Program-made: the position numbers and the translations under genes | The notes under the pieces: model-generated | Told to the model about the DNA's origin: nothing | Seen by the model: the letters and a program-made list of their open reading frames with translations, nothing else | Databases searched by the model: none | Source of the DNA: Novosphingobium piscinae | GTDB lineage: Bacteria > Pseudomonadota > Alphaproteobacteria > Sphingomonadales > Sphingomonadaceae | Length of the DNA stretch: 64,000 nucleotides | Direction: 5' to 3' | Assembly: GCF_014230355.1 (NCBI RefSeq) | Contig: NZ_JACLAX010000003.1 | Coordinates: 62,001 to 126,000 of the forward strand | Shown here: positions 19,208 through 27,581 of the stretch, in pieces | Numbering within the stretch: position 1 is the first letter of the stretch | Layout: each line of letters starts with the position of its first letter

Positions 19208-19644
19208 AGGCGGTCACGATTTTCACCGACGGGGCCTGCAAGGGCAATCCCGGCCCGGGCGGCTGGGGCGCGATCCTGCGGATGGGCGAACACGAGAAGG
19301 AGCTGTCCGGCGGCGCGCCCGAGACGACCAACAACCGCATGGAGCTGATGGGTGCGATCATGGCGCTGCGCGCGCTGCGCCAGCCCTGCCAGGTCACGCT
19401 CCACACCGACAGCAAGTATGTGATCGACGGAATCACCAGCTGGGTGTTCGGCTGGCAGCGCAATGGCTGGAAGAACGCGGCGAAGAAGCCGGTCGCCAAT
19501 GCCGACCTGTGGCAGGACCTGATTGCCGCCGCGCGGCCGCACCAGATCGACTGGGTCTGGGTCAAGGGTCATGCCGGCCACGTCGACAACGAACGCGCCG
19601 ACCGCCTCGCCAGCGCCGCGGCCGAGGCGGCGCGGACCGCCTAG
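19204..19644 (+). CDS. rnhA: Ribonuclease HI
   Basis: The protein is 146 aa. The D-E-D-D active site is complete: D9 ([14 protein letters not shown]), E47 (NNRMELMG), D69 (HTDSKYV) and D133 (NERADRLAS). It removes RNA from RNA-DNA hybrids. The start is a TTG at 19204 that overlaps the thrB stop as TTGA. No ATG or GTG is available before the first catalytic Asp, so the TTG start is strongly favoured and implies coupling to thrB. Confidence 0.93.
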   Translation: MKAVTIFTDGACKGNPGPGGWGAILRMGEHEKELSGGAPETTNNRMELMGAIMALRALRQPCQVTLHTDSKYVIDGITSWVFGWQRNGWKNAAKKPVANADLWQDLIAAARPHQIDWVWVKGHAGHVDNERADRLASAAAEAARTA

Positions 19645-19797
19645 GGCAGACGCCGATCGGGTGACCTCGGCTCGGCTGCTGCAGGTTTTTCTTCTTGCCG
19701 TGTTTGCCGGGTCAGCAGGCGCTTCCATCTGCTGCGATAACGCACCGGCAGCGCGGCGCCGGACGGCCTTGCCGCGAGGGGCGACACGCCGCGATGG

Positions 19798-20202
19798 TCA
19801 CGGGGTCTGGACTGTCCGTATCAATACCAGGGCAAGGACCACTCCGTTCGCGCCGAAGAGCAGCCCGATGCCGAAGATCCGGCGGCGCGCCCAGTGGGCA
19901 TCCGCGACCCGGGTGGGACGCGCCTGGCGCCGGATCCGATCGACAGACCAGGCCACCGCAAGCACCAGCAGCGCATAGGCGCCGTAGCGCGGCGCTGACC
20001 GACCGATCGTGCCGAAAAGATCGAGGCCGACGAGCGCCGTGGACAGCAGCAGGCCCATCAGCATGACCATTTCCGAGCCTCGCCAGAACAGAAGACGCCT
20101 GCCCTGAACAAAGCGAGGCCGAAGATCATGTCCATTGATCACACTTTTCCCCCCAGCATGATGCGACCCTTCTGTTATCTTCGATGTCACACCCATAGGC
20201 AA
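19798..20202 (-). CDS. Small hypothetical membrane protein
   Basis: At most 134 aa. From residue 45 on there are three hydrophobic segments (MLMGLLLSTALVGLDLF, YGAYALLVLAVAWSV and FGIGLLFGANGVVLALVLI), separated by a basic, Arg-rich loop. I do not recognise the family. The start is unsure: the ATG at 20202 gives a polar 44-residue N-terminus, while a shorter form from 20070 begins directly before the first helix. It is an orphan flanked by a low-GC regulatory-looking stretch. Confidence 0.5.
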   Translation of the reverse strand: MPMGVTSKITEGSHHAGGKSVINGHDLRPRFVQGRRLLFWRGSEMVMLMGLLLSTALVGLDLFGTIGRSAPRYGAYALLVLAVAWSVDRIRRQARPTRVADAHWARRRIFGIGLLFGANGVVLALVLIRTVQTP

Positions 20203-20480
20203 TCTCTATCACAGCAATCAGCAGGCAATGATTTGGGTCTGTCCCTTCAAGGTTTGGTTTTACTTATCTCACGCTCAATCAATTGATTAAAATCAATTTG
20301 GAGAAATCTACTCTCCAGAACCGGTCCCATTCAACGTTGTCTGGACAACGCCGGGTCGGGATCGCCCGCCCTCATTTCAGGGCGGCAACTGACGCCCCAC
20401 CTTGATCTGGGCCTCTGCCTCCACCCAGACGTGCAGCCGGGAACCGAACCTTAACCCGGCCCGCGCTAAGCCCCGGGACC
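20203..20480. promoter_or_regulatory. Low-GC intergenic patch with two inverted repeats
   Basis: This stretch is visibly richer in A and T than its surroundings. It holds AATTGATT/AATCAATT (20281-20298, spacer AA) and CGTTGTC/GACAACG (20335-20350, spacer TG). It lies between the divergent small membrane protein and the sterol-desaturase gene, so it probably carries promoters and one or more operator sites. No precise promoter is assigned. Confidence 0.45.
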
Positions 20481-21236
20481 ATGTCGACGATCCTGTTCTT
20501 CGCCGCCACCGGGCTGGTCATGCTCGGCCTCACCCTGCTCGAGCGGAGGTTCAACCCCGGCCGCACCGACTGGTGGCGCAACCTCCAGGCCTGGGCGCTG
20601 CAGATGGGGGTCGGCATGCTGGCCATGCGAGTGTGGCCCGACTGGCACGGCGGGGCACTGATCGACCTGCGCACCATGCCGCTGTGGCTGGCCCTGCCGA
20701 TCTTCGTGCTGGTGCGCGATTTCCTCGAGTTTCTCTACCACTATGCCTCGCACCGCATCCCGGCGCTGTGGGCGATGCACTCGCTCCACCACTCCGATCC
20801 CGAGATGACCGCGCTCACCACCAACCGCCATTTCTGGGGCGATCAGCTGGTCAAGGCGGTGACGATCTGGTCGGCCGCCTCGATGATCACCACCTCGACC
20901 TACACCCTGATGGTCAGCTATGCGGTGATGAGCCTCTACAACTACTTCATCCATGCCAACCTGCGGATCGATTTCGGCCGCTGGTCATGGGTGCTCAATG
21001 CGCCGGCCTATCACCGGCGCCACCATTCGCGGCTGCCCGAGCATTACGACACCAACTTCGCCGCGCTCTTCCCGATCTGGGACGTGCTGTTCCGCACCTA
21101 TCGCCGGCCGGACGGGTGGCCGCCGTGCGGGCTCGACGAGGGCGCCCCGCAGTCGCTGGGCGATCTGGTCCGCTGGCCGCTGCGCTGGCTCCCGCAGCGC
21201 GCCCCGGCCACTCCGGCCGTGCCCAGCGAGGCCTAG
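20481..21236 (+). CDS. Sterol desaturase / fatty acid hydroxylase superfamily protein
   Basis: The protein is 251 aa with about four membrane helices. The diiron His clusters are in the expected order: HYASH, HSLHHSD, a further His in YFIHANLR, and HRRHHS. The superfamily hydroxylates or desaturates lipids; related bacterial enzymes act on carotenoids, sterols or fatty acids. The actual substrate is not readable, and no carotenoid gene lies nearby. It stands alone, downstream of the low-GC patch. Confidence 0.85.
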   Translation: MSTILFFAATGLVMLGLTLLERRFNPGRTDWWRNLQAWALQMGVGMLAMRVWPDWHGGALIDLRTMPLWLALPIFVLVRDFLEFLYHYASHRIPALWAMHSLHHSDPEMTALTTNRHFWGDQLVKAVTIWSAASMITTSTYTLMVSYAVMSLYNYFIHANLRIDFGRWSWVLNAPAYHRRHHSRLPEHYDTNFAALFPIWDVLFRTYRRPDGWPPCGLDEGAPQSLGDLVRWPLRWLPQRAPATPAVPSEA

Positions 21237-21410
21237 CGCCTGTCCTGAAGAGGTTCACCCACCTCTTGTCCGTCTGCGTCGAGCGGCGTCGACAGTCATC
21301 GCACGGTGTTTCTCGACTTCGGCCTAAGGGGGCGAACGTTGGGCCCAAACGCGCTGAGGCAGCCCAAAACGCATTCGCAGACCCGCAAATTAGCCTACCC
21401 CCAAGGCCAT

Positions 21411-21496
21411 CGTCGTCCCGGGCTTGACCCGGGAAAGGGCGGTTCTTCCCCAGCCATGGCCGCGCAAGCCCTGCCCCGGCTCAAGGCCGGGGCGAC
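21411..21496. repeat. Paired inverted hairpin element (BIME-like), site A
   Basis: A left hairpin built on cccgggcttgacccggg and a right hairpin built on ccccggctcaaggccgggg are set in opposite orientation about 45 bp apart, flanked by GTCGTC on the left and GGCGAC on the right. This is the same architecture as sites B to E in the window. The 346-bp gap holding it (21237-21583) has no gene that I can see. Confidence 0.65.
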
Positions 21497-21583
21497 AATT
21501 AGAGGGTGGTCCGTGTTCTGTGCCGAGAGGACCTCCATGCCTGGTTCCAGGCGGAAACTGCCCCTCGAATTTGTCCACGCCAC

Positions 21584-23794
21584 CTAAGGCGCTGCGGCGT
21601 CCGCGGGCACCTGCAGCCCGGTCCATTCGGCGAGGAAGGCGAGCACGTCGGCATTCTCCTCGATCGCCTTGTCGGTGGGCTTGCCCGACCCGTGCCCGGC
21701 GCGGGTCTCGATCCGGATCAGGTGCGGGCGCGGGCCGATCTCGGCGGCCTGCAGCGCGGCGGCATACTTGAAGCTGTGCCCCGGCACGACCCGGTCGTCG
21801 GTATCGGCCGTGGTCACCAGGATCGCAGGATAGTCGCGGCCTGGACGGATGTTGTGGTAGGGGGAATAGGCCCGCAGCACGCGGAAGTCCGGCTCGCGGT
21901 CGGGATAGCCGTAATCGTCGACCCAGTAGCGCCCGGCGGTGAAGCGGTCGAAGCGCAGCATGTCCATCACCCCAACCGCGGGATTGGCCGCGGCGAACAG
22001 GTCGGGGCGCTGGTTGACCACCGCGCCGACCAGCAGACCGCCGTTGGACCCGCCCTGGATCGCAAGCCGCCCCTTGGCGGTGATCCCCTCGGCGATCAGG
22101 AACTCGCCAGCGGCGATGAAGTCGTCGAAGCTGTTCTGCTTATTGCCGAGCCGGCCGGCATCGTGCCAGGCCTTGCCGTACTCTCCGCCGCCGCGGATGT
22201 TGGCGAGGGCAAAGGCGCCCCCCGCCTCGAGCCAGGCCATCCGCGAGGCGGCGAAGCCGGGTGTCAGCGACACGTCGAACCCGCCATAGCCGTAGAGCAG
22301 CGTCGGCACCGGCTTGCCCGCTGCGGCCACGGCGCGGCTGCGCACCAGGAACAGCGGCACGCGGGTGCCGTCTTTCGACGCGAAGAAGCGCTGTTCGACC
22401 AGGTAGCGCGCGGGATCGAAGGTCAGCGCCGGCTGGGCGAAGGGCTTGGCCTGGCCGGTCGCCATGTCCAGCCGGTAGATCGTCGCGGGGCGGTTGAAGC
22501 TGCTGAAGGTGTAGAACGTCTCGGCATCCCCGGGACGGCCGGTGAAGCCGCTTGCCGTCCCGATATCGTCGATCATCAGCTCCTGCGCGGGGCGACCGGC
22601 CAGATCGACCACCACGGCCCGGCTATTGGCGTCCTGCAGATAGTTGAGCACCAGCTTGCGACCGATGATGGTCGCCCGCTCGAGCTTGTTCGCCCCCTCG
22701 GGGACGACCTCGCGCCAGTCGGCCCCCGGGCGCTCGAGATCGAGCGAGACCAGGCGGTAGCGCGGCGCATCACGGTTGGTGACGAACCACACCCGGCTAC
22801 CCAGCGCCTCGACCAGCTGCCAGTCGTGGTCCAGCCCGCCGACCAGCGCACGGGGCTGCCAGCGCTGCGGGCCGCGGCGGCGCAAGTCCACCACGTGGAT
22901 CGCATGGCGCGCATCGGTGCCCGCCGACGAGGTGATCACCGCCCAGCGGCCGTTGGCCGTGACCTCGGCGACATGGCCCAGCTCGGGCCGGTCCGGCGTG
23001 GCATAGACCAGCTCGTCCGCTTCCTGGGGGGTGCCGATACGGTGGAACCACAAGGACTGGTTGTAGGACAGCTGCTGGAAGGCCTGACCCTTGGCCGGGG
23101 CCGGGAAGCGTGAATAGAGAAAGCCCTCGTTGCCCACCCAGGCCAGCGCGGTGAACTTGGCCCAGCGCACCGTGTCCGGCAGGGCCTGCCCGGTGCGCAC
23201 GTCAAGCACCCGCAGCACCCGCCAGTCGCTGCCGCCATCCTGCACGCTGTAGAGCAGGAAGCGCCCATCGCCCGACGGCTTCCATGCGTCGAGCGCGGTC
23301 GCCCCGTCCTCGGCCCAGCGGTTGGGGTCGAGCAGCAGCCGCGGGGTGCCGTCAAGCCCCTGGCGCACCCACAGCTGCGGCTGGTTCTGCAGGCCGGCGT
23401 TGCGCAGGTAGAAGTAGCGCCGGCCTGCCTTCACCGGCAGGCCGAAGCGCTCGTAGTCGGTCAGCTCGCGGATCCGCCGCGCGAACCACCCGCGCGCCGG
23501 CAGCCGGGCCAGGTAATCGGAGGTGACCCTGTTCTGCCGCGCCACCCAGTCGGCCACGGCGGCATCGTTGCGCACGTCCGCCTCGAGCCAGCGATAGGGA
23601 TCGGGCACGGCTTCGCCGAACCGGGTTTCGACCAGCGGATCGCGCCGGGTCTGCGGATAAGGCGCCACCAGCTGCGCGGCAACGCGCGGCGCGGCGGCCG
23701 GATCGGAACGGGTCATGGCATCTCCGGCCTGCGCCGGGTGCGGCACAAGCGACAACAGCAGCGCCGCCAGCGCGGCAGGGGGGCGAAACGGCAT
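21584..23794 (-). CDS. Secreted prolyl oligopeptidase family serine peptidase (S9A)
   Basis: The protein is 736 aa with a Sec signal peptide (about residues 1-23, ending PAQA). The N-terminal part is a seven-blade beta-propeller starting YPQTRRDPLVE...DPYRWLE. The C-terminal alpha/beta-hydrolase has the nucleophile S583 in GGSNGG, the Asp in TADTDDRVVPGHSFK and the His in RAGHGSGKPTDK. It should cut after proline in short periplasmic peptides. ATG at 23794 opens the signal peptide; the frame continues upstream without coding character. It lies after rplQ but is separated by a strong terminator. Confidence 0.9.
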   Translation of the reverse strand: MPFRPPAALAALLLSLVPHPAQAGDAMTRSDPAAAPRVAAQLVAPYPQTRRDPLVETRFGEAVPDPYRWLEADVRNDAAVADWVARQNRVTSDYLARLPARGWFARRIRELTDYERFGLPVKAGRRYFYLRNAGLQNQPQLWVRQGLDGTPRLLLDPNRWAEDGATALDAWKPSGDGRFLLYSVQDGGSDWRVLRVLDVRTGQALPDTVRWAKFTALAWVGNEGFLYSRFPAPAKGQAFQQLSYNQSLWFHRIGTPQEADELVYATPDRPELGHVAEVTANGRWAVITSSAGTDARHAIHVVDLRRRGPQRWQPRALVGGLDHDWQLVEALGSRVWFVTNRDAPRYRLVSLDLERPGADWREVVPEGANKLERATIIGRKLVLNYLQDANSRAVVVDLAGRPAQELMIDDIGTASGFTGRPGDAETFYTFSSFNRPATIYRLDMATGQAKPFAQPALTFDPARYLVEQRFFASKDGTRVPLFLVRSRAVAAAGKPVPTLLYGYGGFDVSLTPGFAASRMAWLEAGGAFALANIRGGGEYGKAWHDAGRLGNKQNSFDDFIAAGEFLIAEGITAKGRLAIQGGSNGGLLVGAVVNQRPDLFAAANPAVGVMDMLRFDRFTAGRYWVDDYGYPDREPDFRVLRAYSPYHNIRPGRDYPAILVTTADTDDRVVPGHSFKYAAALQAAEIGPRPHLIRIETRAGHGSGKPTDKAIEENADVLAFLAEWTGLQVPADAAAP

Positions 23795-23920
23795 CCTCAC
23801 GTGTCCGGGTTCAGACCTCTGTGGCCCTTTATGGGCGACGGGCCGGGCGCAAGGCAACAGCCCGCGCGCCCTACCAGTGCGCCATCGCCCCTTGAGGCAG
23901 GCCGCGGCGGGCGGCAACGC

Positions 23921-23950
23921 AAAAGGGCGGCCGCGTCGCCGCGACCGCCC
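23921..23950 (-). terminator. Intrinsic terminator after rplQ
   Basis: On the minus strand an 11-bp stem (GGGCGGTCGCG, one G-U pair) closes a GCGA tetraloop and is followed by TTTTGCG. It lies 32 bp past the rplQ stop and marks the end of the rpsM-rpsK-rpoA-rplQ unit. Confidence 0.8.
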
Positions 23951-23981
23951 TGTACGGATGGCTGGGCCGAGGCCCGAGCGA

Positions 23982-24401
23982 TCAGGCCTCTTCGAGCTCG
24001 TCCTCGCTCAGCACCGGACCCGAATCCTGGCCCTTGGCCGCAACGTCGCGGTCAACCAGCTCGATCACCGCCAGCGGGGCGGCGTCCGAGGCGCGGATGC
24101 CGGCCTTGATGACGCGGCTGTAGCCGCCGTTGCGATCGGCGTAGCGCGCGGCCAGCACGTCGAACAGCTTCACCAGCTGGGCGTCGTCGAGCAGGCGGGC
24201 GTGGGCCAGACGACGGTTCGACAGGCCGCCACGCTTGGCCAGCGTGATCAGCTTCTCGACGTAGGGCCGCAGCTCCTTCGCCTTGGGCAGGGTGGTGGTG
24301 ATCTGCTCGTGCTTGATCAGCGAGGCCGCCATGTTGCGCAGCATCGCGATGCGGTGCGACGAGGTGCGGTTCAGTTTGCGACCGCCAAGCTTGTGACGCA
24401 T
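23982..24401 (-). CDS. rplQ: 50S ribosomal protein L17
   Basis: The protein is 139 aa. The N-terminus [17 protein letters not shown] and the motif [19 protein letters not shown] are diagnostic for bL17. The C-terminal 20 residues are acidic (SEDELEEA), an extension beyond the short core form. It is the last gene of the alpha operon, separated from rpoA by about 180 bp holding hairpin element B. Confidence 0.97.
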   Translation of the reverse strand: MRHKLGGRKLNRTSSHRIAMLRNMAASLIKHEQITTTLPKAKELRPYVEKLITLAKRGGLSNRRLAHARLLDDAQLVKLFDVLAARYADRNGGYSRVIKAGIRASDAAPLAVIELVDRDVAAKGQDSGPVLSEDELEEA

Positions 24402-24480
24402 GGGTAATCTCCGTTCGTAAGGGGGCCGTGCAAGGTACCCCGGTCCTGGCTCGCGCTAAGGGGGCGGGCCGTTTCCCTTG

Positions 24481-24577
24481 GTCGTCGCCCCGGGCTTGCC
24501 CCGGGAGCGCGGGCCGGACCAAACCGACGCCGCGGCGAACTTGGACAGCAGTCCCGGGAGCAAGCCCGGGACCACGC
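24481..24577. repeat. Paired inverted hairpin element (BIME-like), site B, between rpoA and rplQ
   Basis: The left hairpin is ccccgggcttgccccggg. The right hairpin, gtcccgggagcaagcccgggac (an 8-bp perfect stem, split here only by its AGCAAG loop), is nearly the reverse complement of the left one. GTCGTC flanks the left side. Both would form in the rpoA-rplQ transcript. Confidence 0.7.
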
Positions 24578-24580
24578 CGA

Positions 24581-25639
24581 TCAGCCCAGCAGCTCCTGTT
24601 CGAGCTTCTTGGCCATTTCCTCGATGTTCTCCGGCGGCCAGCCGGGGATGTCCATGCCCAGGCGCAGGCCCATCGACGAGAGCACTTCCTTGATCTCGTT
24701 GAGCGACTTGCGGCCAAAGTTCGGGGTGCGGAGCATCTCGGCCTCGGTCTTCTGGACCAGGTCGCCGATGTAGATGATGTTGTCGTTCTTGAGGCAGTTG
24801 GCCGAACGCACCGACAGCTCGAGCTCGTCCACCTTCTTGAGCAGGTAGCGGTTGAGCTGGTTGGTGTCACCCTCGTCGGCCGGAGCCGCCGAAACGCCGA
24901 TCATCGGCGAGGCGCCGACCGGGGCGACGTCCTCGAAGTGGACGAACAGCGAGAGCTGGTCCTGCAGGATTCGCGCGGCATAGGCCACGGCATCCTCGGG
25001 GGTGACAGTGCCGTCGGTATCGACCGTCAGGCTGAGCTTGTCATAGTCAAGCTCCTGGCCGATGCGGGCATTGTCGACCTTGTAGCTGACCTGGCGGACC
25101 GGCGAGTAGAGCGAGTCGACCGGGATCAGCCCGATCGGCGCGTCGACCGGACGGTTCGACACGGCCGGGACGTAGCCCTTGCCGGTGTCGGCGGTCAGTT
25201 CCATGTTCAGCGTCGCGCCCTCGTCGAGGTGACAGATCACGAGATCCTTGTTCATGATCTCGATGTCGCCGGTCACCGCGATGTCACCCGCCTTGACCTC
25301 GGCCGGGCCAGTGGCGGAGAGCTGGAGCCGCTTCGGCCCCTCGCCCTGCATGCGGATCGCGATCTGCTTGACGTTGAGCACGATGTCGGTGACGTCCTCG
25401 CGGACGCCGGCCAGGCTCGAGAACTCGTGCAGCACGTTCTCGATCTTGATCGAGGTGATCGCGGCACCCTGCAGCGACGACAGCAGCACGCGCCGCAGCG
25501 CGTTGCCGAGCGTCAGGCCAAAGCCCCGCTCGAGCGGCTCGGCGACGAAGGTCGCACGGCGCTTGGGATCGGTCCCGGCCTTGATCTCGAGGGTGTTGGG
25601 CTTCTTCAGTTCCTGCCAGTTCTTGATATTGACAGTCAT
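24581..25639 (-). CDS. rpoA: DNA-directed RNA polymerase subunit alpha
   Basis: The protein is 352 aa. The N-terminal assembly domain contains [20 protein letters not shown], and the C-terminal domain holds the DNA-contacting [12 protein letters not shown] and the [12 protein letters not shown] region. The length is slightly above the E. coli protein (329). It is preceded by a GGGGAAG Shine-Dalgarno and by a hairpin in the gap after rpsK. Confidence 0.98.
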   Translation of the reverse strand: MTVNIKNWQELKKPNTLEIKAGTDPKRRATFVAEPLERGFGLTLGNALRRVLLSSLQGAAITSIKIENVLHEFSSLAGVREDVTDIVLNVKQIAIRMQGEGPKRLQLSATGPAEVKAGDIAVTGDIEIMNKDLVICHLDEGATLNMELTADTGKGYVPAVSNRPVDAPIGLIPVDSLYSPVRQVSYKVDNARIGQELDYDKLSLTVDTDGTVTPEDAVAYAARILQDQLSLFVHFEDVAPVGASPMIGVSAAPADEGDTNQLNRYLLKKVDELELSVRSANCLKNDNIIYIGDLVQKTEAEMLRTPNFGRKSLNEIKEVLSSMGLRLGMDIPGWPPENIEEMAKKLEQELLG

Positions 25640-25667
25640 GGACTTCCCCTAGGGTATGTTCTGGCGG

Positions 25668-25703
25668 GAAAAGCCGCAGGCCCCTGAGGGACCGCGGCTT
25701 CTC
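25668..25703 (-). terminator. Hairpin between rpsK and rpoA, possible attenuator
   Basis: On the minus strand AAGCCGC pairs with GCGGCTT (25695-25701 with 25672-25678), with a CCC/GGG pair inside the loop, and TTCCC follows. It resembles a weak intrinsic terminator that would let part of transcription continue into rpoA. Confidence 0.45.
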
Positions 25704-25741
25704 GAAACTGCGGCGACCCGGGGGCCGCCGCGAAAGCACGA

Positions 25742-26131
25742 TCAGACGCGGCGACGCTTGGACGGGCGCACGCCGTTGTGCGGGATCGGGGTCACGTCGC
25801 GGATCGAGGTGATGGTGAAGCCCACCGCCTGCAGCGCGCGCAGCGCGCTCTCGCGACCCGAACCCGGGCCCTTGACCTCGACCTCGAGGGTGCGGACGCC
25901 ATGCTCGGCGGCCTTCTTGCCGGCATCGTCGGCGGCAACCTGGGCGGCATAGGGAGTCGACTTGCGGCTGCCCTTGAAGCCCATCATGCCGGCCGACGAC
26001 CACGAGATGGCGTTGCCCTGGGCATCGGTGATGGTGACCATCGTATTGTTGAAGCTGGCATTCACGTGGGCGATGCCGCTGGTGATGTTCTTGCGCTCGC
26101 GGCGCTTAATGCGCTGGGGTTCGCGTGCCAT
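25742..26131 (-). CDS. rpsK: 30S ribosomal protein S11
   Basis: The protein is 129 aa, full length. It carries [38 protein letters not shown] and the conserved C-terminal [13 protein letters not shown] of uS11. It sits on the 30S platform. It lies 63 bp after rpsM, with a hairpin between. Confidence 0.98.
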   Translation of the reverse strand: MAREPQRIKRRERKNITSGIAHVNASFNNTMVTITDAQGNAISWSSAGMMGFKGSRKSTPYAAQVAADDAGKKAAEHGVRTLEVEVKGPGSGRESALRALQAVGFTITSIRDVTPIPHNGVRPSKRRRV

Positions 26132-26163
26132 GTGCTGAATTCCTGTCGAATAGCGGGAAAGAA

Positions 26164-26194
26164 GGGAAAAGCCGTGCCCGGGCGGGCGACGGGC
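26164..26194 (-). terminator. Hairpin between rpsM and rpsK, possible attenuator
   Basis: Directly after the rpsM stop, on the minus strand, CCGT/ACGG and GCCCG/CGGGC form a stem with one bulged C, and CTTTTCCC follows. This is the shape of a weak intrinsic terminator inside the operon. Confidence 0.45.
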
Positions 26195-26563
26195 TTACTT
26201 CTTCTTGCCGGCGATGGGCTTGGCCTTGCCCTTGCGGGTGCGGGCGTTGGTGTGGGTGCGCTGGCCGCGGACCGGCAGGCCCTTGCGGTGACGCAGGCCG
26301 CGGTAGCAGGCCAGGTCCATCAGACGCTTGATGTTCATCGCGGTGTTGCGACGAAGATCGCCCTCGACGGTGTATTCGGCGTCGATCGTCTCGCGGATGT
26401 GCAGGACTTCCTGGTCGGACAGGTCCTGGACGCGGCGGGTGTGATCGATCCCCAGCTTGTCGGCGATGTCCTTGGCGGACTTCGGACCGATCCCGTGGAT
26501 GTAGGTGAGCGCGATGATCACGCGCTTGTTGGTGGGGATGTTGACCCCGGCAATACGAGCCAC
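26195..26563 (-). CDS. rpsM: 30S ribosomal protein S13
   Basis: The protein is 122 aa. It starts [15 protein letters not shown] and contains [10 protein letters not shown] and the C-terminal [18 protein letters not shown] of uS13. It is the first gene of the rpsM-rpsK-rpoA-rplQ unit, with its own promoter-like sequence about 150 bp upstream. The rpmJ and rpsD genes found here in E. coli are absent. Confidence 0.98.
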   Translation of the reverse strand: MARIAGVNIPTNKRVIIALTYIHGIGPKSAKDIADKLGIDHTRRVQDLSDQEVLHIRETIDAEYTVEGDLRRNTAMNIKRLMDLACYRGLRHRKGLPVRGQRTHTNARTRKGKAKPIAGKKK

Positions 26564-26644
26564 TTAATTCTCCATGCTCCACAGGGGCCGGCGATCCGCC
26601 AGGGGGCCGCCCCTATCTCAACGCGGTTTCACCGGATCAAAACG

Positions 26645-26690
26645 GCAAAAGCCCGGACGGTGTCGCACAAGCGGCGCTCACCTTCCGGAC
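26645..26690 (-). terminator. Leader hairpin with T-runs upstream of rpsM, possible attenuator
   Basis: On the minus strand CCGGAAGGTG pairs with CACCGTCCGG (one mismatch), closing a 16-nt loop, and is followed by GGGCTTTTGCCGTTTT. It lies downstream of the promoter-like sequence at 26716-26744 and about 90 bp before the rpsM start. It would therefore form in the 5' leader of the operon. It could also terminate read-through from adk. Confidence 0.5.
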
Positions 26691-26715
26691 ATCCGGTTCG
26701 ATCGAGTGAAGGGCG

Positions 26716-26744
26716 CGCTTAGGCCGATTCGCGGCACGTGTCAA
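26716..26744 (-). promoter_or_regulatory. Promoter upstream of rpsM operon
   Basis: On the minus strand TTGACA (26744-26739) and TAAGCG (26721-26716) are separated by 17 bp. This is a perfect -35 box with consensus spacing. The start of transcription would be near 26709, giving a leader of about 145 nt. Confidence 0.65.
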
Positions 26745-26854
26745 CGCCGGGCGGAGGCCTGGTCAACCGGGCGTCCTAGGGAGCTTTCACGAGGGCCGGG
26801 ACACTCCCGGATTAACCCTGATCGTCACCCGGCGAATCGCCGCCGCAAGAGGGA

Positions 26855-27502
26855 TCAACCGGCGATGACCGCCTCGATTGCGGCGGTGACGGCGTCCATT
26901 TCGGCCATGCCGTCGACCCGGCTGACGATGCCGCGCGTTTCGTAGATCGGCAGGATCGGCGCGGTCTTGGCCCGGTACTCGGCCATGCGGGTGCGCACCG
27001 TGTCCTCGTTGTCGTCGGGCCGGCGCTTGAACTCGGTCCCGCCGCACTTGTCGCAGACCCCGGCCTGCCGCGGCTGCTCGAAGGTGTCGTGATAGCCCTT
27101 GCCGCAGCTCGCGCAGGTGAAGCGGCCGGTAATCCGCTCGACCAGCGCATCCTCGTTGACCTCGAGCTCGATCACGCGGTCAAGGTTGCGGCCACGGCTG
27201 GCCAGGATCGCGTCAAGCGCCTCGGCCTGGGGCGCGGTGCGGGGATAGCCGTCGAAAATCGCGCCCTGCCCGGGCTGCAGCGCATCCAGCTCTTCACCGA
27301 TCAGCGCCGAAACGATCGCGTCGGAGACCAGCTCGCCACGCTCCATCACCGCCTTGGCCTCGAGACCCACCGGGGTCCCGGCCTTGACCGCAGCGCGCAG
27401 CATGTCGCCGGTGGACAGCTGCCGCATCCCGTGGCGCTCGACCAGACGCTGTGCCTGGGTGCCCTTCCCCGCTCCCGGCGGGCCCAGCAGGATGATGTTC
27501 AC
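26855..27502 (-). CDS. adk: Adenylate kinase
   Basis: The protein is 215 aa, the long-LID form. The P-loop GPPGAGKGTQ is at residues 7-16. The LID carries four cysteines as CxxC...CxxC (CASCGKGYHD and CDKCGGTEF), so it should bind structural zinc, as in Gram-positive enzymes. It balances AMP, ADP and ATP. The start is GTG at 27502, placed directly before NIILLGPPG and 8 nt after an AGGGGAG Shine-Dalgarno; the ATG further upstream has no such support. It is the last gene of rplO-secY-adk. Confidence 0.95.
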   Translation of the reverse strand: MNIILLGPPGAGKGTQAQRLVERHGMRQLSTGDMLRAAVKAGTPVGLEAKAVMERGELVSDAIVSALIGEELDALQPGQGAIFDGYPRTAPQAEALDAILASRGRNLDRVIELEVNEDALVERITGRFTCASCGKGYHDTFEQPRQAGVCDKCGGTEFKRRPDDNEDTVRTRMAEYRAKTAPILPIYETRGIVSRVDGMAEMDAVTAAIEAVIAG

Positions 27503-27581
27503 TTCGGCAGCTCCCCTGATTGTCGCGCCACCCTTGCCCGGGAGACCGCGGCCGGACAAGTCCGACTTTGGTCCCGCCCCC

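Noticed and set aside
26645..26690. Reading this hairpin simply as the adk terminator
   Set aside because: It lies about 165 bp past the adk stop and downstream of a good promoter candidate for rpsM, so a leader attenuator fits at least as well. Both roles remain possible.
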